Shown: positions 33,347 through 42,296 of the stretch, one piece after another
Numbering within the stretch: the first letter of the stretch is position 1
Layout of the letters: the number at the start of each line of letters is the position of its first letter
Assembly: GCF_000297095.1 (NCBI RefSeq)
Contig: NZ_AEEA01000058.1
Span: forward strand, 148,793-212,792
Reading direction: 5' to 3'
DNA: 64,000 nucleotides
Source of the DNA: Treponema primitia ZAS-1
Lineage (GTDB): Bacteria > Spirochaetota > Spirochaetia > Treponematales > Breznakiellaceae
Program-made: the position numbers and the translations under genes
Notes under the pieces: model-generated
The model's database searches: none
Told to the model about the DNA's origin: nothing
Seen by the model: the letters and a program-made list of their open reading frames with translations, nothing else

Positions 33347-33376
33347 TTGACGATTCCTTTCCGGCGGGCTTACAAT
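33347..33376 (+). promoter_or_regulatory. mop promoter
   Basis: TTGACG (33347-33352), 18 bp, TACAAT (33371-33376); the start codon follows 23 bp later with AGAGG between. The octamer TTGACGAT also occurs one turn and a half upstream, possibly a regulator site. Confidence 0.65.
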
Positions 33377-33399
33377 AACTGTCATGAGAGGTATCAAGT

Positions 33400-36132
33400 A
33401 TGGAGAAAAAGACGCTTACTATAAACGGACAGCCTCGCACATTAATTGTTGACGGCGAGTCCACGCTGGCAGAGACGCTGCGAAAACAGCTCCTCTTAAC
33501 GGGCTGTAAAGTTGGGTGCGGCAACGGTCAATGCGGCGCCTGTTCGGTCATTATCAGCGGTAAGGTGGTACGGGCCTGTACCCGTAAAATTAAAACCCTT
33601 GGGGAAGATGACGCCATCGAAACCATTGAGGGAATCGGTACCCCGGAAAATCTACATCCCCTGCAGCTTGCCTGGATGGCCCACGGATGCGCCCAGTGCG
33701 GGTTCTGTTCTCCGGGTTTTATCCTGTCCGCAAAACAACTCCTCACGGAAAACCATAGCCCCACCCGGGACGAGGTTCGCGCCTGGTTCCAGAAGCATCG
33801 TAACGCCTGCCGCTGTACCGGCTACAAGCCATTGGTAGACGCCGTGATGGACGCCGCCAAGGTACTTCGGGGCGAACTGCAGAAGGAAGATTTGCTCTTC
33901 AAACCGGTGGGCAACAATATCACCGGAACCTATTACCACCGCCCCTCTGCAAAGGCGAAGGTTACGGGCAAATGGGACTTCGGCGCCGACATGGCCCTGC
34001 AGATGCCCGCAGGAACACTGCACTTAGCGTTGGTGCAGGCCGAAGTTTCCCACGCGAAGATTAAGGGCATCGACACCAGCGAAGCTGAAAAGATGGAAGG
34101 GGTTTACAAGGTTATTACCCACAAGGATGTAAGCGGCAAGAACCGGATCACCGGTCTTATCACCTTCCCCACCAATAAGGGTGATGGCTGGGACCGGCCC
34201 ATACTCTGCGACGAAAAGGTATTCCAGTACGGAGACGCCATCGCCATCGTAGCCGCCGACACGGTGGAACAGGCCAGGGCTGCGGCGAAGAAAGTGAAGG
34301 TAGACCTGGAACTACTCCCCGCCTATATGAGCGCCCCAGCGGCCATGGCGGATGACGCCATCGAAATTCATCCCGGAACCCCCAACGTATATTTCCAGAT
34401 CAACAACAAGAAGGGCGCCGAGACCAGGGACATCATAGCCAAGGCGCCCAACGTAGCGGAGGTTTCATCCTACTGCTCCCGGCAGCCCCACCTGCCCCTG
34501 GAACCGGACTGCGGCCAGGCATACATCGACAGCGAAGGCCGGCTGACCATCCACTCCAAGTCCATCGCCATCCACCTCCACGCGGCCATGATCGCCGCCG
34601 GAATCGGCATTGAGCTTGACAAGCTGCGGCTGGTGCAAAACGGCTCGGGGGGTACCTTTGGGTACAAGTTCTCCCCCACCATGGAAGCCCTGGTCGGCGT
34701 AGCCTGTCTTGCCTGCGATAAACGCCCGGTCTCCCTGGTCTACAATATGCACCAGATGATCACCTACACCGGCAAACGTTCCCCCACCTTCATGAACCTG
34801 AAGGTCGCGGCGGATAAGGACGGCAAGGTATTGGCCCTGGAAGGAAAGAACATCCTCGACCACGGACCCTATTCCGAGTTCGGCGATCTCCTCACCCTGC
34901 GGCTGGCCCAGTACCACATGGCCGGTTACGATGTGCCCAATATCCGCACGGAAAACTACACCGTTGCTACCAACCACGCCTGGGGTTCCGCATTCCGCGG
35001 CTACGGCGCACCGGAAGCGGAGCTTGGATCAGAAATACTGATGGATATCCTGGCGGAAAAAGTCGGCGTCGATCCCTTTGAGATCCGCTACAAGAACATC
35101 TACCGCCCGGGGTGTACCAATATTACCGGTCAGACCCCTGAGGTATTCTCTTTGCCGGAATTGATGGACAAGGCAAAACCGCATTACTACGCCGCCAAGG
35201 CACGGGTAAAGGAACTGAACGCCAAGGGCGGGAAGCTGAAATACGGGGCGGGGATCGCCATCGGCGTATACGGTTGCGGCCTTGACGGCACGGACTCCTC
35301 CGCCGCCTGGGTTGAACTGCAAAGCGACGGCAGCGTAAAGGTCGGATCCAGCTGGGAAGACCACGGACAGGGCGCGGATATCGGAACCCTCACCATGGCC
35401 CACGAGACCCTCCGCCATGCGGGGTTCACCCCGGAAAAGATCAAGGTGGTGATGAACGACACCGCCATTACCCCCAACTCCGGACCCGCCGGGGGCAGCC
35501 GTTCCAACGTAGTCACGGGCAACGCCATCAGGGTCGCCGCAGAGAACCTGCTTAACGCCTTGAAAAAACCCGACGGGACCTACCGGACCTACGAGGAAAT
35601 GGCCGCTGCCAAGGCGCCGCTGCGTTACGAAGGAAGCTGGACCGCAGATATGTGTACCAACTGCGATCTGGAAACCAGCCAGGGCGCGCCCTTCTCCAAC
35701 TATATGTACGAAGTCTTTATACCAACCGTGGAGGTGAACACCGAGACCGGCAAAGCCCGGGTAATCTCCTTCTACACCGTTGCTGATGTGGGTAAGCTTA
35801 TCAACAAATCCGTGGTGGACGGCCAGATATACGGCGGCATCGCCCAGGGCATCGGCCTTGCGCTCACCGAGGACTTTGAGGACCTGACCAAACACAATAC
35901 CCTGGCGGGCTGCGGCCTCCCGTTGATCGAAGATATACCCGATGATTTTGTTATTGAGTATGTCGAAGCGCTCCGGCCCAGCGGCCCCTACGGCGCTTCC
36001 GGCGTGGGCGAAGTTCCGCTCTGCGGTTCCCACCCGGCGATACTGAACGCGATCTACGACGCCTGTAAGGTGCGGATAACCCATATCCCCGCCCTGCCCG
36101 AAAAGATCAAAGCCGGTCTTGCGAAGGTATAG
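33400..36132 (+). CDS. mop: Molybdenum aldehyde oxidoreductase, Mop type
   Basis: 910 residues in one chain, like Desulfovibrio gigas Mop (907). The plant-type [2Fe-2S] ligands are C40, C45, C48 and C60. The second [2Fe-2S] domain has C100/C103 (AQCGFCSPGF) and RNACRCTGYKPLVDA. The molybdenum part has ITFPTNKGDGWDRPILCDEK, GGTFGYKFSP, WGSAFRGYGAP, and near residue 870 GASGVGEVPL with the catalytic Glu. The similarity to Desulfovibrio Mop is striking over the whole length. It oxidises aldehydes to acids in the cytoplasm, passing electrons to flavodoxin or ferredoxin. The following genes form its accessory set. Confidence 0.96.
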   Translation: MEKKTLTINGQPRTLIVDGESTLAETLRKQLLLTGCKVGCGNGQCGACSVIISGKVVRACTRKIKTLGEDDAIETIEGIGTPENLHPLQLAWMAHGCAQCGFCSPGFILSAKQLLTENHSPTRDEVRAWFQKHRNACRCTGYKPLVDAVMDAAKVLRGELQKEDLLFKPVGNNITGTYYHRPSAKAKVTGKWDFGADMALQMPAGTLHLALVQAEVSHAKIKGIDTSEAEKMEGVYKVITHKDVSGKNRITGLITFPTNKGDGWDRPILCDEKVFQYGDAIAIVAADTVEQARAAAKKVKVDLELLPAYMSAPAAMADDAIEIHPGTPNVYFQINNKKGAETRDIIAKAPNVAEVSSYCSRQPHLPLEPDCGQAYIDSEGRLTIHSKSIAIHLHAAMIAAGIGIELDKLRLVQNGSGGTFGYKFSPTMEALVGVACLACDKRPVSLVYNMHQMITYTGKRSPTFMNLKVAADKDGKVLALEGKNILDHGPYSEFGDLLTLRLAQYHMAGYDVPNIRTENYTVATNHAWGSAFRGYGAPEAELGSEILMDILAEKVGVDPFEIRYKNIYRPGCTNITGQTPEVFSLPELMDKAKPHYYAAKARVKELNAKGGKLKYGAGIAIGVYGCGLDGTDSSAAWVELQSDGSVKVGSSWEDHGQGADIGTLTMAHETLRHAGFTPEKIKVVMNDTAITPNSGPAGGSRSNVVTGNAIRVAAENLLNALKKPDGTYRTYEEMAAAKAPLRYEGSWTADMCTNCDLETSQGAPFSNYMYEVFIPTVEVNTETGKARVISFYTVADVGKLINKSVVDGQIYGGIAQGIGLALTEDFEDLTKHNTLAGCGLPLIEDIPDDFVIEYVEALRPSGPYGASGVGEVPLCGSHPAILNAIYDACKVRITHIPALPEKIKAGLAKV

Positions 36133-36149
36133 GTACCGGTACTGACATC

Positions 36150-36191
36150 GAAGGGCTCAGGGACATAAGCGCCGTGAGCCCTTCTTTTTTT
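36150..36191 (+). terminator. Intrinsic terminator after mop
   Basis: A perfect 10-bp stem GAAGGGCTCA/TGAGCCCTTC with a 15-nt loop is followed by seven T. It separates mop from its accessory genes, so mop can be made in excess of them. Confidence 0.88.
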
Positions 36192-36226
36192 ACTCCGTTA
36201 GCGATAGAATATAAACAGAGAAGGTC

Positions 36227-38584
36227 ATGCCCGTACGAGTAACCGTTGAGACATTTTTGGATCAAAACCTGCTCCGCGAAGTTGAATCCCTGTGCACAGC
36301 GGAAGAGCCCCCCGCCTGTCAGGCAGCCTGCCCCCTGCACCTGGATGTCCGGACCTTCACTTCCCTTATCAAGGCGGAAAAGTCCGCCGAAGCCTGGCAG
36401 CTCTACGCCAAATCTATTCCCCTGGCCCCGCTTATCGCCCGTACCTGTAACGCCCCCTGCCGCCTGCCCTGTAAACGTACGGAACTGGGCGGCGCCGTTG
36501 AAATCGGCGCGCTCGAACAATTCGCCGCACTGAACTCCGGCGTCCCGTCAAAGGCGCCTTTTCTGCTTCCCAAAAAAACAGAGCGGGCCGCCATTGTCGG
36601 CGGGGGGCTGCGGGGCATGGCTGCGGCAAACACCCTTGCCCGCAAGGGGTATCGCGTAACGATACTGGAAGCCTCGGACCGCCTGGGGGGCAGGCTGCTT
36701 ACACTGGACGAAGGGGTACTGCCCCCCAAGGTTCTGGAAGACGAAATCTCCGTGTTATCCGGGATGGCCGTGACGGTAGAATATGGCCGCAGTATTCCTG
36801 TGGATTCACCCGAAGAGGCGGAGGCCCTCTTCGGCAAAGGCTACGATGCGGTGTTTGTCGCCTGCGCTTCCCCCCTGGACGGCCTTGCCGATGGGGCAAC
36901 CCTGCTCACGGGCCGGAAAAGTCTGCTCGCAGGACGCCGCGCCGGGCGAATCGGCAAAGGGGATTCATCCATCTACGATCTTTTCGATGGCATCAGCGCG
37001 GCCATAAGCATGGACCGGCTCTTCCAGGGGGTCTCGGTAGATGCCGGGCGTGAGCGCGAAGGAAGCTGTGAAACAAAGCTCTACACGAACCTTGACGGCA
37101 TTACGGTGCGGGGAACTGCGCTGCAGGATCCGGTAAAACCCGGGAGCGGCGGCTGCGATCAGGCTGAGGCTGCCGCTGAAGCCGGACGCTGCATAGGCTG
37201 CGAATGTAACGAATGTGTAAAAAAATGCGGGTTCATGCAGCAATACAAACTGAACCCCCGGCGCTATGTACGGATGGTATACAACAACCTTTCCATCGCC
37301 ATGGGCAACCACGACGCCAACGGTATGATTAACACCTGCGCACTCTGCGGTCAGTGCGAGGCTATATGCCCAAACGGCCTGAATATGGCGGATGTTTTCC
37401 TCGCTGCCCGCCGGCAAATGGTGCACTCCGGAAAGATGCCCCCATCGGCCCACGAATTCGCCTTGCTGGACATGAACTACAGTATGTCCGACGCCTTTTT
37501 CCTGGCCCGGCCCCAACGGGGACGCAATACATCGGCGGCGGTGTTTTTTCCCGGCTGCCAGCTTCCCGCATCGGAACCGGAGTTGGTCCGCAGGGTCTAC
37601 GCGGATCTGTCTAAACGGTTAGACGGCGGCGTGGGATTACTGTTGAGCTGCTGCGGGATCATGGCCCACTGGAGCGGAAACACGGTGCAGTTCGATGGGG
37701 TAAAAAAACAATTAACCGATCACTGGGAAAAGCTTGGAAGCCCCGAACTCATCACCGCCTGTCCCAGCTGCGCTTCCACCCTATCCCTTATGGGGATAAA
37801 AAACCGGAGCCTCTTCGATGTTCTGGGAGAAATAGGTCCGCCGAAGCTTGAGGGGAAATCCGAACTCAACAGAACAGCTCCGGTAATGGTCCTGCACCAT
37901 GCCTGCGGGGCGCGGTATGATAATGTAATAAAAAAAAGGGTACGTGGTTTAGCCGCCGAAGCGGGCATTACGGTAGAGGAGAGCGCAAACGATGAGCACA
38001 GTCCCTGCTGCGGATACGGGGGGCTCATGCCCTTTGCAAATGCTCCGGCATCTGATGGCCACACCGTTACTGCCCTGGAACAGCTTGCGGGCAATAGGGA
38101 CGCGCCCCTGTTAACCTACTGTGTTAACTGCCGGGATCGTTTCCGCGCTAAAGGACGGGATGCCCGGCATCTTTTAGAAATACTGTACCCGCCGGCATTG
38201 CCCTGGAAAAATCCCACCTGGTCACTGCGCCAGGAGAACCGCGCAAAGCTCCGGCGGGATATGCTGCAGGATTTTTGGGGTGTGAAAACTGAGGAGGTGT
38301 CTTTGATGGAACTGATTATCAGCGAAGAGCTGGAGCGTAAGCTTGAGGGGACCCATATACTCCACAGCGATATACGGGCGGCAATAAGCCGGGCGGAGGC
38401 GGAACAAACTAAGCTCCTGGATCCAAAGACCGGACATTTCATCGCCAGCCACCGTCCGGCGAACGTCACCTTCTGGGTCGAATACTCCCCTGAAGGAGCG
38501 GGCTTCCGTGTATACAACGCCTACAGCCACCGGATGAACGCCGTTATTTCCGGCCCCGCAAGCGGAGCGGCCGCCAATGGCTGA
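36227..38584 (+). CDS. FAD / Fe-S / CCG-domain oxidoreductase (Mop-associated, DVU_1558-like)
   Basis: 785 residues with several domains. An N-terminal GltD-like Fe-S region (CQAACPLHLD, CNAPCRLPCKR; about 25-85) is followed by an FAD Rossmann fold (AAIVGGGLRGMAAANTLA, about 121) and ferredoxin-type clusters CIGCECNECVKKC (about 323) and CALCGQCEAICPNG (about 366). Two heterodisulfide-reductase-type CCG domains come next (PGCQ...SCCG about 440-475; HHACG...SPCCG about 560-605). The C-terminal 90 residues are an extra alpha/beta segment. It probably carries electrons between Mop and another carrier. It overlaps the next gene by 8 bp. Confidence 0.85.
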   Translation: MPVRVTVETFLDQNLLREVESLCTAEEPPACQAACPLHLDVRTFTSLIKAEKSAEAWQLYAKSIPLAPLIARTCNAPCRLPCKRTELGGAVEIGALEQFAALNSGVPSKAPFLLPKKTERAAIVGGGLRGMAAANTLARKGYRVTILEASDRLGGRLLTLDEGVLPPKVLEDEISVLSGMAVTVEYGRSIPVDSPEEAEALFGKGYDAVFVACASPLDGLADGATLLTGRKSLLAGRRAGRIGKGDSSIYDLFDGISAAISMDRLFQGVSVDAGREREGSCETKLYTNLDGITVRGTALQDPVKPGSGGCDQAEAAAEAGRCIGCECNECVKKCGFMQQYKLNPRRYVRMVYNNLSIAMGNHDANGMINTCALCGQCEAICPNGLNMADVFLAARRQMVHSGKMPPSAHEFALLDMNYSMSDAFFLARPQRGRNTSAAVFFPGCQLPASEPELVRRVYADLSKRLDGGVGLLLSCCGIMAHWSGNTVQFDGVKKQLTDHWEKLGSPELITACPSCASTLSLMGIKNRSLFDVLGEIGPPKLEGKSELNRTAPVMVLHHACGARYDNVIKKRVRGLAAEAGITVEESANDEHSPCCGYGGLMPFANAPASDGHTVTALEQLAGNRDAPLLTYCVNCRDRFRAKGRDARHLLEILYPPALPWKNPTWSLRQENRAKLRRDMLQDFWGVKTEEVSLMELIISEELERKLEGTHILHSDIRAAISRAEAEQTKLLDPKTGHFIASHRPANVTFWVEYSPEGAGFRVYNAYSHRMNAVISGPASGAAANG

Positions 38585-38807
38585 GGAAAAACAGAAACCC
38601 TACGACACCGGGCTCAAGCCGGCCGGGGAGATACTCTGCGCCAAATGCGGTGTGGCCCTAACGCTTCATCCGGTAACCCTGGGCTATATGAGCTCCACCT
38701 TTCCGGTAGAACTCCCCGCCTGCCCCAAGTGCGGCTTCATATACATCCCCGAGGAACTTGCCATTGGGCGTATGCTCCATGTGGAACGGTCCCTGGAGGA
38801 TAAATGA
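38577..38807 (+). CDS. Small Cys-pair redox protein, DVU_1557 family
   Basis: 76 residues with two CxxC knuckles (CAKCGVALTLHPVTLGYM and ELPACPKCGF), a rubredoxin- or zinc-ribbon-like arrangement. It starts inside the preceding gene's end and lies 19 bp before the C-GCAxxG-C-C gene. Family members occur only with Mop-type gene sets, so it is likely a metal-binding or electron-carrying partner. The precise role is unknown. Confidence 0.78.
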   Translation: MAEEKQKPYDTGLKPAGEILCAKCGVALTLHPVTLGYMSSTFPVELPACPKCGFIYIPEELAIGRMLHVERSLEDK

Positions 38808-38826
38808 ACTATTCAGGAGGTATGCA

Positions 38827-39246
38827 ATGCCTGATTTAAGCGATAAGGTACATGAAGCCCTGCAGAAGGGCTACCATTGCAGCCAGGTGATGATGTGGTT
38901 ATCATTGGAACTGCGCGGCATAAACGACCCATTGCTTATCCGCGCCATGGGGGGCCTTGCCCTGGGCATGTTTTCGTCCAAGGCCTGCGGAACCTTGACC
39001 GGAGCGGCCTGTACCCTGTCCAGCTATTTTCCCCGGAACGAGGGAGAGAGCGAACCCGAGGCATACCGCGCCCCGGTACATGAATTCGTAACATGGTTCA
39101 AAGATCAGTTCGGCGCCCTGGACTGCCGGGATTTGGTCGAAAACGATCAGGGACAGATACAGCGATTCTGCCCCATCATGATGGAGAAGTGCTTTGTTAA
39201 AATTGCCGAAATTCTCGAAGCCCACAGTGTCGACCCAACCCGGTAG
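38827..39246 (+). CDS. C-GCAxxG-C-C family protein, DVU_1555-like
   Basis: 139 residues from the ATG at 38827, preceded by GGAGG; upstream in-frame codons overlap the previous gene and lack a site. Cys are spaced as in the C_GCAxxG_C_C family: GYHCSQV, KACGTLTGAACTLSSYF, DCRDL, and FCPIMMEKCF. Such proteins are thought to bind an Fe-S or other redox centre. Its stop lies in the first unit of an 18-bp repeat that also carries the start region of the next gene. Confidence 0.82.
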   Translation: MPDLSDKVHEALQKGYHCSQVMMWLSLELRGINDPLLIRAMGGLALGMFSSKACGTLTGAACTLSSYFPRNEGESEPEAYRAPVHEFVTWFKDQFGALDCRDLVENDQGQIQRFCPIMMEKCFVKIAEILEAHSVDPTR

Positions 39247-40644
39247 GGTGCTTGCCCCCGGTAGGGTGCTTGCCCCCGGTAGGGTGCTTGCGGATACCAG
39301 GAGTGTCTGCCCAGTCTGTCTCAAGAGAATCGACGCCCAATACCAGACCAGGGATGAAGTAGTATTACTGGTAAAAAACTGCGCCGAACACGGCAGCTTT
39401 GAAACTCCGGTCTGGGAGGGAGCGGAAAACTTCCTTGCCTGGCGGGAGCGCCAAAACCCCGCCCAGACACCGGTTAAGCCTGCCCGCAAAACGGAACAGG
39501 GCTGCCCCTACGACTGCGGGCTCTGTGAAAACCACCTGCAGGCAAGCTGCTGTGTACTCCTGGAACTTACCCAGCGCTGCGATCTCCGCTGCCCCGTATG
39601 TTTCGCCTCATCGGATAGCAATACTGCGCCGAAGGATCCTTCGCTGGATCTTGTATCCCACTGGTATGATCGTATCCTCAGCCAAGGGGGGCCCTTCAAT
39701 ATACAGCTCTCCGGGGGGGAACCCACCATGCGGGACGACCTGCCTGAAATAATCCGCATGGGCAGGGAGCGGGGCTTTAGTTTTTTCCAGCTTAATACCA
39801 ACGGTCTGCGTATCGCCCGGGACCCGTTTTATTTACAGGCCCTGGCAAAGGCGGGACTCAATACGGTGTTTCTCCAGTTCGATTCCCTTAAAGCCGAAGC
39901 CTGCATCGCCCTGCGGGGCCGTGATATCGTTGCGGAAAAAAAACGGCCATAAAAAACTGTGCCGAAGCCGGTCTTGGGGTGGTACTTACCCCAACGGTAC
40001 GCCGGGGCGTTAACGATACTGAGATCGGGGCTATTATCGATTTTGCCGCCGCCAATATGCCCACCCTGCGGGGGGTACATTTCCAACCCATGAGTTTCTT
40101 CGGCCGCTATTCCGGGGACCCCGCAGCGGACCGCATCACCCTGAGCGGGCTGCTCAGACTGGCGGAGGAACAAAGCGGCGGGCGTATACGGGCCGCAGAT
40201 TTTCTAAGCGGCGGGGCGGAGCATCCCCAGTGTTCCTTCCACGCCAAGTACCGGGTACGGGGAGGCAGCTGGGAACTCCGTAAAAGCGCCGGCAACACCG
40301 GGTGCTGCGGCCCATCTACCGGTTCCGCCACCAGCGATACTGCCCGCCGTACCGTGGCCCGGCAATGGTCGGCGGTAAAAAGTTTCAAGGCGCCAAAAAC
40401 ATTACCGGGTTTCAACCTGGACTCCCTGGACAAGTTCGTTACCATGGCGGAACAGCAGGAAAAGGAAACCATCGAGATCTCCGGTATGGCCTTTCAAGAT
40501 GCCTGGACCGCGGACCTTCAGCGGCTTTCCCGCTGTTATATCAATATAGTCAGCCCGGAGGGCTTCCTGATGCCCTTCTGCGCGTATAATCTCACATCCG
40601 CCGGGGGCAAACCCCTGCATCGGAGGCAGCAAAATGGCGTTTAA
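39194..40644 (+). CDS. trsS: Radical SAM protein TrsS, split by a -1 frame change
   Basis: The protein is read in two frames: 39194-39952 and, after A8 at 39936-39943, a -1 frame to 40644. The N-terminal part has CPVC and CPYDCGLCENH knuckles, then TQRCDLRCPVCFASS, the radical-SAM CxxxCxxC, and LSGGEPTMRDDLPE. After the shift it goes on smoothly as TAIKNCAEAGLGVVLTPT, then VRRGVNDTEIGAI, as in intact relatives. The heptamer A-AAA-AAA stands in the zero frame at the break, so programmed frameshifting or slippage may restore it; otherwise it is a fresh mutation or a sequence error. The start is uncertain: TTG at 39194 or a GTG within the repeat units. It overlaps xdhC by 11 bp. Confidence 0.78.
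39241..39294. repeat. 18-bp triple repeat at the stop/start junction before trsS
   Basis: Three 18-bp units, CGGTAGGGTGCTTGCCCC twice and a third ending CGGA, encode GRVLAP in the trsS frame. Each unit contains TAG in the frame of the upstream gene followed by GTG in the trsS frame. The unit therefore duplicates a stop/start coupling site. Confidence 0.92.
39935..39944 (+). promoter_or_regulatory. Slippery A8 run in trsS
   Basis: Zero-frame codons read GCG GAA AAA AAA CGG and end at TAA four codons on. A slip of -1 on A-AAA-AAA gives ACG GCC ATA and the continuation of the protein. A modest stem GGGGT/ACCCC follows, but about 25 nt on, further than in classical frameshift signals. Transcriptional slippage on eight A could also add the needed base. 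Confidence 0.55.
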
Positions 40645-41659
40645 AGAATTGTGTACCCTGATGGTACAAAAACTAAGCGGCGGCGAGGATCTGATACTGG
40701 CTACAATTATCGATGAAGACGGCTCAAGCCCCCGGAGCGCCGGGGCCCGTATGCTGGTGGGCAAGGGCGGCCGTCTCCATGGGACCATTGGAGGCGGGGC
40801 GGTGGAATTCAAAGCCCTGGAGCTGGCCCTGGAACTACTTGAACAGCGAAAATCCCGGCGCAAAACCTACCGGCTCCGTCATAACGACCAGGAGGATCTG
40901 GGGATGATCTGCGGCGGCGATGTGGATGTCTACTTCCAGTATATTCAGGGTGAGGATGAAAGGACAATCGCTTTGCTCAGGGAATGTCTTGAACGGCTGG
41001 ATAGGGACGAAAACCTCTGGCTCATCACGGATCTGACTCTCCTTTCGTCCTGGGTCATGACCCTCTACGGTACCGAAACCCCTTCGTCCGTACCGGACCT
41101 CGGTGACAGCGATATCAAACAGCTTACAAGAAGTATGCCGGTCCTGGCGGATATTAAGGAGCGGCGTATTTACAGCGAGCCCATCAATTTTGCCGGCAAG
41201 GCATTCATCTTTGGAGGAGGCCATGTGGCCCAGGCTCTGGAACCAATACTGAGCGGCGTTGGTTTCCGCTGCGTGGTCTTTGACAGCCGGCCGGAGTACG
41301 TTACCCGTGAACTTTTCCCCGGCGCCTATGATCTTGTAATCGGGGATTTCGGCAAAATCGGGGACAGGATAAAGATCACCCCCAACGATTACGTAGTAAT
41401 TGTAACCCACAACTTTGACGCTGTGGTGGAGGAACAGATACTACGGAACGAATGCGCCTATGTGGGACTTATCGGCAGTAAAACTAAGACAGCTGCCCTG
41501 AAAAAGCAGCTTTCACAGATGGGCTTTAGTCAGGAAATTTTAGACAAGGTCCACGCACCCATAGGACTGCGGATAAAGTCCGAAACTCCGGCGGAGATCG
41601 CCATCAGCATAGCCGCTGAGATGATACTGGAACGGGCCCTGAGAAGAGAGCGGGACTAG
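40634..41659 (+). CDS. xdhC: XdhC/CoxF-family molybdenum cofactor insertion protein
   Basis: 341 residues with both XdhC domains: N-terminal DEDGSSPRSAGARMLVG and LHGTIGGGAVE (about 25-60), and a C-terminal Rossmann domain with AFIFGGGHVAQAL (about 195) and VVIVTHNFDAVVE, GLIGSKTK. Proteins of this family hold the cofactor while its sulfido ligand is added and hand it to the enzyme, here Mop. It overlaps trsS and precedes the nucleotidyltransferase by 4 bp. Confidence 0.92.
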   Translation: MAFKELCTLMVQKLSGGEDLILATIIDEDGSSPRSAGARMLVGKGGRLHGTIGGGAVEFKALELALELLEQRKSRRKTYRLRHNDQEDLGMICGGDVDVYFQYIQGEDERTIALLRECLERLDRDENLWLITDLTLLSSWVMTLYGTETPSSVPDLGDSDIKQLTRSMPVLADIKERRIYSEPINFAGKAFIFGGGHVAQALEPILSGVGFRCVVFDSRPEYVTRELFPGAYDLVIGDFGKIGDRIKITPNDYVVIVTHNFDAVVEEQILRNECAYVGLIGSKTKTAALKKQLSQMGFSQEILDKVHAPIGLRIKSETPAEIAISIAAEMILERALRRERD

Positions 41660-41663
41660 GGTT

Positions 41664-42296
41664 ATGGAACCGGGACAATTCGGCGCGGTTATTGTGGCGG
41701 CAGGCCTATCAAGCAGGATGGGCGCCTTCAAACCATTACTTCCCCTGGGAAACAGTACTATTATTGAACGGATACTGGGAACCCTGCGGGAAGCGGGGGT
41801 AGAGGATATTGCCGTGGTCACCGGACACAATGCGGAGAAAATCGAACAGGCCCTGGGCTCCTGCGGCTTTAGCTTCATACACAATGGCGATTACGCCTCC
41901 ACCGATATGTTTCGTTCCGCCTCCCTGGGGCTGGATTTTATGGCGCGGCGAAAACGGGCTGTCTTTTTTACCCCGGTTGATACGCCCCTCTTCAGCCCCG
42001 CTACGGTCCGCCTCCTTGCGGAGCATCTGCAGAACACCGGAACAGAAGATCCCGGCAACAGTATCGTTACCCCGTTTTTTAACGGACGCCCCGGCCACCC
42101 GGTGCTCATAGGATCGGAGGCCGCACTAAAACTGATAGGCCATACCGGCGGGGGCGGCCTGAGGGGGGCTATTGAAGCCTACGGCGGTCCCAAAAAAAAC
42201 ATTGATTCAGGCGATCCCGGTACGGTGTTTGATGCGGATACTAGAGAAGATTACAAGCGGTTAACCATGATGGACCTGAACAAACCGTTCTCATAG
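41664..42296 (+). CDS. MobA/MocA-like molybdopterin nucleotidyltransferase, DVU_1551 family
   Basis: 210 residues. The NTP-transferase signature is VIVAAGLSSRMGAFKPLLPL (residues 9-28), with FFTPVDTPLFS for the metal site and FNGRPGHPVLI. Such enzymes attach CMP or GMP to molybdopterin; Mop uses the cytosine dinucleotide, so CTP is the likely substrate. The end overlaps by 46 bp the convergent phosphatase gene. Confidence 0.85.
   Translation: MEPGQFGAVIVAAGLSSRMGAFKPLLPLGNSTIIERILGTLREAGVEDIAVVTGHNAEKIEQALGSCGFSFIHNGDYASTDMFRSASLGLDFMARRKRAVFFTPVDTPLFSPATVRLLAEHLQNTGTEDPGNSIVTPFFNGRPGHPVLIGSEAALKLIGHTGGGGLRGAIEAYGGPKKNIDSGDPGTVFDADTREDYKRLTMMDLNKPFS

Noticed and set aside
35029..36084. Long minus-strand open frame opposite mop
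   Set aside because: Antisense of the conserved Mop molybdenum domain; no ribosome site or domain of its own.
37190..37260. Selenocysteine (in-frame TGA) in the Mop cluster, since some TrsS and partner proteins are selenoproteins
   Set aside because: No in-frame TGA interrupts the conserved Cys motifs; all expected positions are Cys.
39194..39952. Premature end of TrsS as an ordinary pseudogene
   Set aside because: Not fully excluded, but both halves are highly conserved up to the A8 run, so I list it as a split CDS with a slippery site instead of a decayed gene.
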